Below, piece after piece: positions 9,293 to 16,314 of a stretch of 20,815 bases of DNA; within the stretch, counting starts at the first letter, position 1; the number at the start of each line of letters is the position of its first letter. The notes beneath the pieces were generated by a model that saw nothing but the letters and a program-made list of their open reading frames with translations, was not told the DNA's origin and made no database searches. A program made the translations under genes and the position numbers. This DNA comes from Zopfochytrium polystomum (Eukaryota; Chytridiomycota; Chytridiomycetes; Chytridiales; Chytridiaceae). The stretch covers positions 1 to 20,815 of the forward strand of contig JAIVFJ010000592.1 in assembly GCA_025765615.1 (NCBI GenBank). The letters run 5' to 3'.

Positions 9293-9697
9293 GATCGCGT
9301 TCAGAGAATATGAAGGGCTGCTGCTCTTCCATGGGCTCGGGCATGCGTTAAGACTTTTAAAGATCTCCTGCGCCGATGAACGCCAATTCTTGGTAAGTGT
9401 TCTGTGGGATGGCCGGCGCGATTAGTTTGTGCCGACGCGGCTGGTCATCGTTTTGGAAATGTTAATATTTACCTCGCCGTTACGATTCTCAACCGCCCTC
9501 TCCGAGGATCAGAAAGGATGAGGAAGTTGCAGAAAAAAAAGAAAAGAAAAAAAAAGGGCGTTGAAAGTGGCTCCGACGAGAGCGCGCGTGCCGTTGTCTG
9601 GTTGGCTGATGCTGAGCTGTGCCACCCGGGACGAGGCCGAGAGGCGAGACCAGATCGATATTCATAGAGCGAAGCAGGTCGAGACCCGAATCATCAC
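9293..9697. other. Divergent intergenic region
   Basis: Lies between the minus-strand paralogue gene and the plus-strand membrane protein. It may hide a first exon of the minus-strand gene: a GAG|GTAAAT donor near 9474 and a CAG acceptor near 9370 are visible on that strand, but no ATG in phase was found. It has an A-rich run at 9533-9555. Confidence 0.3.
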
Positions 9698-10999
9698 ATG
9701 GCCTCGGCGGCAACGGCGGCTCAGTCCACGGCAGCGATGGCAGCGGCGGACGTCGAGGCCGCTTGGGGTGAGTGTCATGCCAGCGGGAACGAATGGCTGC
9801 AATAGCGACCGGAGCCGGTTGAGTGTCGAAAAGGAGGGTGCCACCATGTTCTTTGCGCTAACCGTCGTCAAACCCACGCCCCTCCCCCTCTTCCTTCAGC
9901 ATCCGACAATCCCACCTACCAACCGCAAATGACCGCCGCGCCACCGCCTCCACCCCCGGCTGAACCGCCCTACCAAGTCGACTTCAACGACTGTCAAGCC
10001 CGATGTTTCGACTCTTGTGTCTGCTCGCTCGTTTTTTTCCCCTGGGGCGTGTTATTGCTACCCTGCTTCATCATCGGCTCATGCCTCAGGCCACAGCGCG
10101 CGACCATCGACGACGCCGCAATTCGCTACAACGACGCGCCGCCCGTGCAGCTGCAGAACGTGAGCCGTGTGGCGCTGTCGCGGAAGGTGTGCTGCGGCTG
10201 CGTCGAAGCGCCACTGGTGGAGGTATCGTCGACGAAGGACAAGGGTGTGTCGCTGCCGGCACCGCGGCGGGCGCGGGAGGTGCGCGAAGAGATCGTGCGA
10301 CGGTGGGGGAAGGCGGTGCTGCGAGACGGTCGCGTATTGGACGGCGGCGCCACCGACACTCGCGTGGAGCTGACGTCGTGGTCGGCCTGGGCGACGTCGA
10401 CGTGGGCGATGCCTCCGCCAGGTTCGGTGATGCTCGACAGGCTTGACGACGGTGACACTGCGATGCCGGTAACCCTCTCGTTCGACGAGCGCGCCGCCGC
10501 CGCACACTTGACGAGTAAAGCGTCCCTGATGGCGATCTTCCTATGTCTCATCCCTTGCCTTCCGTGCTTGCCATTTCTCATGGCCAGGGAGGTACGCCAT
10601 CAGCGGTGCGTCATCGACGACCGGGCGATCCGCCTGCGGGAGGTCAAGGCACTCCACTGCTTCGGGGGCGTCGACGAGTTGTGGATACCGCTGGACAGAG
10701 TCTCGGGGGTGCACGTACACGCGCTGTGGCGCGCAGCCGCGGTTGCGTCGGCGCCCGACGTGCGGAACGTGTATTTAACGGTGGAGGGTGTCACTGATCA
10801 TGAAAACCGCAAGGCATATATGGTGATCCTGGCGGTGAGGGGTGCGGCGGCCGTGAAGGAGTTGATTGAAGAGAGGAAGAGGGCGCTCCAGGAACGGATC
10901 TCGCTGATATCGACGGATGCTGAGGGCCACGACGACGATGCGGCTACAACAGCCGTTGAAGGGCCACCAAAGTGCGCAAAAGATGGCGAGGGGATTTGA
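9698..10999 (+). CDS. Membrane protein with two tandem hydrophobic/IDD modules (two exons)
   Basis: Exon 1 (9698-9767) begins with an Ala-rich N-terminus. A consensus GTGAGT donor and a CTTCCTTCAG acceptor (intron 9768-9899) join it in phase to exon 2 (9900-10999), giving 389 residues. After a proline run (about 38-47) come two similar modules. Module 1: a Cys-rich hydrophobic segment (CVCSLVFFPWGVLLLPCFII, about 63-82), then RATIDDAAIR. Module 2: SLMAIFLCLIPCLPCLPFLM (about 231-250), then RCVIDDRAIR. Each module continues into a stretch with alternating hydrophobic residues and a similar turn (VSRVAL; LDRVSGVHV), consistent with a beta-rich, PH-like domain at the membrane surface. The C-terminus is a charged helix and an acidic tail. 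I cannot name a family; a membrane-bound PH-like (bPH/DUF) protein is the best guess. The short hydrophobic segments may be hairpins or palmitoylated rather than spanning helices. Confidence 0.75.
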
Positions 11000-11054
11000 A
11001 TGGGGGTTCTGCGGATCATTGTTTAACAGTATGCGCCCCATCGATCGACTGTTG

Positions 11055-11083
11055 TTTTTTTTTTTTTTTTTTTTTTTTTTTTT
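11055..11083. repeat. Poly-T/poly-A run (29 nt)
   Basis: Twenty-nine T in a row on the plus strand, between the convergent 3' ends of the membrane protein gene (+) and the MED10-like gene (-). It could be a retroposed poly(A) tail or a slippage tract. Confidence 0.9.
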
Positions 11084-11438
11084 CCTCGATTGATGTCAGT
11101 CAACAAGCATTCAAATTCACCATTAAAATCAATAAGGCCAGCCCGTTCCAATCCAATCTCCCTTCCGCTCTCGCCGTTTCCGGGTTTATCGGAACGCTCA
11201 CAGCGACACTCCCACAAAATCAAGCAACTCCTCGCAAAATCTGCTGCCCAAACCCAGAAGCCAACTTCAGCGGCAAAGACGACGGCGCCCGGCGTAGCCA
11301 ACACTCGCCGTGCCCACGAATGTCTGGTGCAGAAAAGGTCGGATCCACACGGCCGTGCGCACGCGCACGACCGATATCAGCAGGCGCGCAACGAAAGTCA
11401 GCGGGCACTGCCACAAGAGAAACGCACACGCACACAAC

Positions 11439-11889
11439 GCGATGGCGGGTGAGCTGGTCTGGGTTCTTGCCCTCGTCGATGGCCCTGGGCGAAAGTTTGG
11501 GTAGGAATTGTCGGAAAAACAGGACGAGCAACTGCGATTTAGCCGCCCGCCGGCCGTTCAGGGAGAGCAAGTTTCTTCAGGATAGGCTTACTCCAAAACA
11601 CTCGGTGGAACGCGGACGTCGAGATCCTCCTTGAGCACGTCCAGATCGGCCGACTGCGTCACGTACTGGTTTCTGTTGGTCATTCAAAAGGGCCCAAGAG
11701 TTTGAAACACATTCAGCTTTCGTCCATCCGCAAGCACACAGGAGGCATGCGATCCTCTTACATCCTTCGTTGAAGAACGGGCCCGCTCTCCGGCTGGTAG
11801 TTTGCGACGGTGATGCTGATGTCGGGCAGGGTCGCGAGGTATCCTCCAGTTTCCGCTGCGGCTCCTCGAGCGGTGTGGAGCCGGGCAAC
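11439..11889 (-). CDS. MED10: Mediator subunit MED10-like exons (partial model)
   Basis: MED10/Nut2 is a small subunit of the Mediator middle module, which links transcription factors to RNA polymerase II. Three exons fit on the minus strand. Exon 11889-11762 contains LPDISITVANYQPESGPVLQ, corresponding to the MED10 helix with a D-F/Y-Q-P motif. Exon 11672-11592 contains NQYVTQSADLDVLKEDL and VRVPPSVL. Exon 11484-11439 contains AIDEGKNPDQLTR, the family's most conserved block (V-x-E-x-I-D-x-G-x-N-P-x-x-x-T). Introns 11761-11673 and 11591-11485 are GT-AG and join the exons in phase. The 5' part is unclear: an ATG-initiated frame from 11999 (including TPLEEPQRKLED) matches the expected N-terminal helix, but reaching LPDIS from it needs a frame change near 11840. 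The last exon (perhaps near 11320-11230, CWLRRA...) is also uncertain. Confidence 0.6.
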
Positions 11890-11946
11890 TCAAACGAACT
11901 TCGCAAGGTCGGCTTAAACGGCGGGTAATATGGGGTACACTTCTTC

Positions 11947-12192
11947 TTATCGGTTCCCTCTCCACCTCTCGCGCACGCCATCAGCCTTTTTCGGGCCATG
12001 CCACAAATCCCTTATAAACTGCGTGATCCCCGCATCCTTCGTGTTGAACTGGTACAACCCGTACAGCGTCAACCCGGTGCCGGCGTACAGCGCCCCGTTT
12101 GCGACGACCTGGAGGACGCCGTACTTGCGCTCGTGGACGTAGTCCTGGATGCAGGCGTCGAAGCCGATGTGGTGTGGATGGGGATGACGACG
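11947..12192 (-). CDS. SDHD: Succinate dehydrogenase membrane anchor (SDHD/Sdh4), last exon only
   Basis: SDHD/CybS anchors complex II in the mitochondrial inner membrane and helps bind ubiquinone and haem. This exon, opened by a CTAG acceptor at 12194-12193 and closed by TAA 11949-11947, encodes 81 residues. It has the family hallmark H-x-H/H-x-G ... C-I-Q-D-Y-V-H (HPHPHHIGFDACIQDYVHER), a last transmembrane helix (LYAGTGLTLYGLY), and the typical tail F-N-T-K-D-A-G-I-T-Q-F-I-R-D-L-W (human: F-N-Y-H-D-V-G-I...L-W). It then runs about 16 residues further (GPKKADGVRERW...) than usual. I see no upstream SDHD exons between here and the Cut8 gene start at 12808, so this is either a truncated copy or a gene whose 5' exons are missing or unrecognised. 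The 3' end overlaps a possible MED10 5' frame. Confidence 0.65.
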   Translation of the reverse strand, partial: RRHPHPHHIGFDACIQDYVHERKYGVLQVVANGALYAGTGLTLYGLYQFNTKDAGITQFIRDLWHGPKKADGVRERWRGNR

Positions 12193-12807
12193 CTAGATGC
12201 CTCCCACTCCCTATCGTCACCTTTAACGTGTGAAGCTGTTCGCGTTTGCGCGTTAAAATTGACTCGTTTAAATGTGAAGCTGTTCGCGCTTTCGCGTGAA
12301 AATTGGCTACTTGTTAACCCTCGTTCGTACTGGAAAACGCTCATTGAATTACATATTTTGGCGCTGCACTCCGCAAGCGAAACCGAACGCCGAGGCCGCA
12401 AGCCAACCAACGCCCTCGACTGGATCTCTTCGCAGACTTTTCGAGAGACTGTTGCGCTGAGTGACGATTCGATTGAGTCCGTCAGGGTCAAGGGCCACAA
12501 CGAATGCAAAGTCGAATCCCGACCTTTTCTTTCTTTTTTTTCTTCTGCGAGGCGTTCGGGCAATCGAGATCTGCCAAGAACGCCGTATTTGTAATTGGGA
12601 CCGAGCGACGGGCGTACCGGGTTCCCCATCCTCATCGAAGCGGCCTCAGGGGGCGGACTGCACACTTGAGCTGGTTGGTGTGATTTCTGGTGCAGATCGT
12701 AGCGCGTAGCGCGGGCGGCGGCGCTGGTGGGTAGAACGGAACCCCCAAAGAACAACAACACCGGCACCCCATCTCCCTCCCCGTTCCTTCCTCGTTCATT
12801 CTCCACA
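12193..12807. other. Divergent intergenic region upstream of Cut8
   Basis: Lies between the SDHD-like exon (-) and the Cut8/Sts1 gene (+). A long minus-strand open frame crosses it, but it has no recognisable motif and runs through the antisense of the Cut8 N-terminus. Apart from the 44-bp repeat and a T-rich tract near 12525-12545, I see nothing specific. Confidence 0.4.
12229..12305. repeat. Imperfect 44-bp tandem repeat
   Basis: The 16-mer TGTGAAGCTGTTCGCG occurs at 12229-12244 and again at 12273-12288, followed each time by similar sequence (GCGCGTTAAAATTGACT and TCGCGTGAAAATTGGCT). This gives about 1.7 copies with a 44-base period. Confidence 0.6.
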
Positions 12808-14079
12808 ATGGCGGGCAATAGCAGCGCAAGCAATCGCAAGCGAAAGTGCTCGATGGATGAGGATATGGACTCCTTGATCGACGGGCCGTCGTCGCCGTCC
12901 TTCCGCCAGAGCGGCGGCAGATCTTTAACCGCCACCCCAGCAAAGCGGCTTCGCCTCGTGTGGCAGTACGAGGAGATCTCGCGATCCCCCTCTCCCACTC
13001 CTGGAGCCTCAGCACCCAGCGGGACCGCCATGGGCGCTCTCCCCAGCTTGACAGGCTCATCGTCGCCGTCCGCCCAACCCCTGCAAGTTGGATCCAAGCG
13101 CCGCTTCGTCGAATCCTCATCGGACTCTGAGGATGACGCCGCCTCTCACGAGATCGTCCTCCCCCTCAACCGGATCCTCGAAACCCTGCAAAAGGAAGAC
13201 CTGCTCAACATCATCAACGGCCTCGTCTCGCAGCACCCGGGCCTGGACGCGCAAGTGGCCTCTCTGATTCCCCGTCCGACGGTCTCTTCGGCGACGGCTC
13301 ACCTCGAACAAGCCCAAAAGCGCCTCGAGTCCGCGTACCCGTACTCGCGGGCCAGCGGCGGGCAGGACCGCAGCTCCGACTACGCCTTCAACCGCGTCCG
13401 ATCGCACCTGACCGCGGTCAAGGAGCTGCTGAACGTGTACCTCACGTACTTTACGCAGACGGCGCCGATCGCAGCGGGGACCGGGTCTCGCGGCGCCTCC
13501 GGCACGGACAACGAGTACCCCCCGACGGCGTTTGGGTTTCTGAAAGTCGCCGGGCGGGTCGTCGCGGGCCTGACGCGCTGGTCGAACGACGCACACCACG
13601 CGCAGACGCGGCGGCTCGGGTGGGGGTGGGTCGCGAACGGGTGGACGGTCGCGGTGGCGGAGGTTGCGCGGCGCGTGCGGCACGAGGGGCGGATGTTTGT
13701 CGCGGCTGCTGTGGCAGAGTGGTACGAGGACTTGGTGCTGGCGCGGAGCACGGCGAACGAGCAGGACGGGATGGGCGGCATGTTTGATGAGGCGGTCAGG
13801 ACGTTTGAAGGGTCGATGGGCTGGCTGATTGGGGTTGACGGGTCTGCGTTTTACGAGCAGCAGCAGCGACAGCTGCAGCAGCTGCAGCAGCACGAGCACC
13901 ATCGCGGTCATCAGCTGTTTGGCCATCTTCCGCACCTGCAGCAGCATCTCGCGTGGGGTTCTGGTACGACCAGCGTCTCGTTTGGATCGTTGGGAGAAGT
14001 TGGCGGCGCGGCAGGCGCAGGATTCGGATTTGGATCCGCGAACGGGTCGCCTGTGTCAAACTTTTCGTTCTCACGCTAA
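12808..14079 (+). CDS. Nuclear proteasome tether Cut8/Sts1 family
   Basis: Cut8 (fission yeast) and Sts1 (budding yeast) bind proteasomes and hold them at the nucleus and nuclear envelope for mitotic protein turnover. This single-exon, 423-residue protein starts at ATG 12808; an in-frame extension upstream lacks an ATG. Residues 1-112 are disordered, with basic nuclear-import motifs (NRKRKCS at 9-15, PAKRLRL at 44-50, SKRRF at 96-100) and an acidic Ser patch (SSSDSEDD). The Cut8 core follows: LPLNRILETLQKEDLLNIIN (118-137), HPGL, then IPRPTVSSATAHLEQAQKRL with AYPYS, the characteristic P-R-P-T-hydrophobic and Y/F-P-Y/F segments, then DYAFNRVRSHL and a helical bundle to about 345. The end is Gln/His-rich (QQQRQLQQLQQHEHH) and then Gly/Ser/Phe-rich. 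The reading frame is intact, unlike several neighbours. Confidence 0.88.
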   Translation: MAGNSSASNRKRKCSMDEDMDSLIDGPSSPSFRQSGGRSLTATPAKRLRLVWQYEEISRSPSPTPGASAPSGTAMGALPSLTGSSSPSAQPLQVGSKRRFVESSSDSEDDAASHEIVLPLNRILETLQKEDLLNIINGLVSQHPGLDAQVASLIPRPTVSSATAHLEQAQKRLESAYPYSRASGGQDRSSDYAFNRVRSHLTAVKELLNVYLTYFTQTAPIAAGTGSRGASGTDNEYPPTAFGFLKVAGRVVAGLTRWSNDAHHAQTRRLGWGWVANGWTVAVAEVARRVRHEGRMFVAAAVAEWYEDLVLARSTANEQDGMGGMFDEAVRTFEGSMGWLIGVDGSAFYEQQQRQLQQLQQHEHHRGHQLFGHLPHLQQHLAWGSGTTSVSFGSLGEVGGAAGAGFGFGSANGSPVSNFSFSR

Positions 14080-14780
14080 ACTGCATTATAATATCCTTTA
14101 TCTTTGGTGTTAAACTTTTGTTCTCTCTTGCGCCCTTGCTTGCATCCCCTTCACGTTTTGCTTTTCAAGCGGAAAGCGGTTGTTCGGTTCTCCTTTGTAA
14201 CCCTGATGATGATGAGCCCACTTTTTTTTTTTTGTTTGTTTTTTGTTTGCTTGTTTGTTTGCTTGTTTTCTTTAAACTCGAAACCCACCGCACCCACCGG
14301 ATTGATTGTTGCCTACAACTCGAAATCAACCAAAAAACAAATATATTCTTATCCACAGCGCGCAAAGAGCAGAGGGCGGGAGGTCGGCTCCAAGCAGTTT
14401 CAACAGTGCTTCGATCGTGCTGTGCATGGGACGCGAGCTGCTCCCCTTTTTCATTGAAACTGGTATTATTGTGTACCCAAACCTCGTCCACCCCCCACAT
14501 TCAGAGCTGAGAGCTCCCTTAATTTACTTCGTGGAGCTGCAACGCTTAGGGTGGCTCCAGGCGAAGAATAGAACTTCTTATTTTTTATTTTTTCACCGGT
14601 GCAGACCCTCCCGGTCCAGCAGTGAACCCGGCTGTTTACCGTCTTTCGCACATTCATCGCATATTCGCCTGATGGACGGCGGCCGTCACGGCATCTTTTG
14701 AAGAACTTTGCTGCGCTGCCATGTTAAGTTGCTTTATTTTTCCTCCTGCACGATATGCATTACATGAACCTCAAGACGGG
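14080..14780. other. Intergenic region downstream of Cut8
   Basis: Mostly non-coding by appearance. The 3' flank of Cut8 is AT-rich (CATTATAATATCC near 14085-14097) and is followed by a T-rich tract (14222-14275). A fragment at 14553-14580 resembles the tRNA-like element further right. No gene is supported. Confidence 0.4.
14553..14580 (-). repeat. Degenerate fragment of the tRNA-like element
   Basis: On the minus strand this 28-nt piece reads AGAAGTTCTATTCTTCGCC followed by TGGAGCC. It closely matches the T-arm and 3' acceptor end of the tRNA-like element at 14782-14848 (CGAAGTTCGAATCTTCGCC followed by TGGGACTC). The TTCGAAT loop is mutated. Confidence 0.4.
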
Positions 14781-14781
14781 A

Positions 14782-14848
14782 GTCCCAGGCGAAGATTCGA
14801 ACTTCGATTTCCGCCTTTAACACGCTCTCCCGACTGCGCTACAGGACC
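14782..14848 (-). tRNA. Degenerate tRNA or tRNA-derived element
   Basis: On the minus strand an A box (TAGCGCAGTCGG, 14841-14830) fits the pol III consensus TRGYNNARNNG. A B-box core (GTTCGAATC, 14802-14794) sits in a perfect T-arm: stem CGAAG/CTTCG closing a TTCGAAT loop. The ends can pair weakly (GTCC with GGAC). However, only about 16 nt separate the D-arm from the T-arm, too short for a normal anticodon arm plus variable loop, and I find no clean anticodon stem. It is best read as a tRNA pseudogene or the head of a tRNA-derived SINE. Isotype cannot be assigned. Confidence 0.5.
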
Positions 14849-14929
14849 GTTGCCTCGAACCCACGGCCTTGTGGTCATTCCTTTAGCCGACCCAGAAGTG
14901 GCACCTCCTCCTTTTTCGTTCCCTGTGAA

Positions 14930-15265
14930 ATGTGCAAAATAGCACACGTCACACACAGCAGACAACGCCTCACTTCTCTCCGGGCTAAGACAGCTGACTC
15001 TACCCGCTACATTGACGATGTTTACGGAACAACAAGCCACCATAACCGCTATCTCCGAGAGGAGGTGCTATCACTCGAGGCGATGACCCTGGTGGATTTG
15101 GAGCTCAGCCTGTTGCAGACGAATCTGGATGATCGGACCCGCAGCTTAATGGAACGGATTCTGAGAGAGCGAAAGCGGCTGGAAATTTTGGATGACGAGA
15201 GGATGACCCGTTTTGAAAGGGCTGAGCTCTGTGGAGTTCCAGGCCTCGAGGCGCCGAGGGGGTAG
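14930..15265 (+). CDS. Small helical protein, unrecognised
   Basis: An uninterrupted 111-codon frame starts at ATG 14930. The N-terminal third is unremarkable. From about residue 45 it becomes a regular amphipathic, Leu/Glu/Arg-rich helix (LSLEAMTLVDLELSLLQTNL; RTRSLMERILRERKRLEIL), suggesting a coiled coil or helical hairpin, and ends shortly after ERAELCGV. No family recognised. Composition is more protein-like than the surrounding open frames, but there is no independent evidence of translation. Confidence 0.4.
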   Translation: MCKIAHVTHSRQRLTSLRAKTADSTRYIDDVYGTTSHHNRYLREEVLSLEAMTLVDLELSLLQTNLDDRTRSLMERILRERKRLEILDDERMTRFERAELCGVPGLEAPRG

Positions 15266-15477
15266 GATTGCGGATATTACAGCGAATGATGCGCGAGCAG
15301 AGCCGCCATTTTATCTCGCTGACTGCAACGGGTGACTTGCTGAAGTCTCTATTGCATAAAAGGTCGCGTTCAAGCCAATGACCGCTCCGCTTATTCGACT
15401 CGCCTGCGTTTCCCTCATCACAAGAGATAGCCGCCTTCGCTTTCGCCACTGCCGCCGCCGCCGTCGGAGCTCTCTGC

Positions 15478-16237
15478 ATGGCCGTACTCAACGCCAACGA
15501 CGGAACCCACCACGGAATGATCGGAGTGTCTTCGGCCAAACACTGCACGTGCTTCGCCGAGGGCTCAGCCAACTTCCGTTTTTGTTGTTCTTCATTGTTT
15601 ACGGTAGGCGAGGGCAGAAAGCCGACAAAAGAGCGACTATCAAGCGGATATGGAGCCGGCGTTTCAGCAACCCGGCGCAAAAATGGTAACTCTACCCCTG
15701 CGGCGTGATCGCAAACGTCGGGACGGTGGCGCGCGCTGCCTGGATCTGAACCACAACAACCTGGCCAACAACGAGCCCGTCCAGGTGTGGGACTGCAAGA
15801 ACGCGGACGGGTCGATCTTGAGCGACAGTCAATGGACGATCTCCCTCAGCCATCTCCTGGATTTTCTACCATCCAAACGGAAGCTTCGCTCTCGATAACA
15901 CGTTCAACGGCGGCGCAGGCACTAAGGTCGTTCTCGTCGCTGGCGACCGTGCGCGAACCAGTGGACCTTCCTCCCAGACGGAACGATCCGAACCCCGCGC
16001 AGGTTCTGCCTGGACAGCACGAACGGGCCGCTCGTCGACGGGAACCCCGTGGAGGTGTTTGCCTGCAACGGCACGCCGGCGCAAAAATGTTTCTACCACT
16101 CCAACCGCACTCAACATTGGAGAATTTCACACGGAGTAAGGAACCAGGGATCAACCCCGCGTAGCGTGGAACTTCTTTTTGCCTCCACCCCCGCCTCCGC
16201 CAAGCTTCTATCCGGCGGTCGAAGGCTTCGACCTTGA
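15478..16237 (+). pseudogene. Ricin-type beta-trefoil lectin domain gene, frame-broken
   Basis: Ricin-B-type trefoils bind carbohydrates and often accompany secreted enzymes. A possible first exon (ATG 15478, preceded in frame by a hydrophobic run IAAFAFATAAAAVGALCMA that looks like a signal peptide lacking its Met) ends at a GTAGGC donor; intron 15604-15667 is in phase. Then come CLDLNHNN and NEPVQVWDCKN with a first QWT (15830-15838); the frame shifts between 15836 and 15864 for FYHPNGSFALDNTF, then shifts back between 15946 and 15953 for QWTFLPDGTIR, CLDSTNGPLVDGNPVEVFAC and a final QHWRI. The three Q-x-W or Q-H-W sites and C-L-D repeats are the trefoil signature. The two breaks compensate, so either a short segment is scrambled or there are two assembly indels. 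Only the lectin part is visible. No toxin A-chain-like domain is seen. Confidence 0.65.
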
Positions 16238-16314
16238 AGCCGCTTTCGCCGCGCTGCGCTGCCGCTGCTGTTGCTTCTCCTGCGCTGCAAGCTTGGACGT
16301 GGGACTGACCGCCT

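Noticed and set aside
11220..11434. Hydrophobic minus-strand frame (FLLWQCPLTFVARLLISVV) as a membrane protein
   Set aside because: It lies within or beyond the presumed last MED10 intron, has no start, and no splice junction of plausible length joins it to a gene.
12069..13097. 342-codon minus-strand ORF
   Set aside because: It is antisense to the Cut8 N-terminus and reads the SDHD exon out of frame. No coherent domain.
13117..13947. 276-codon minus-strand ORF
   Set aside because: Antisense shadow of the Cut8 core; the sense strand has the family motifs.
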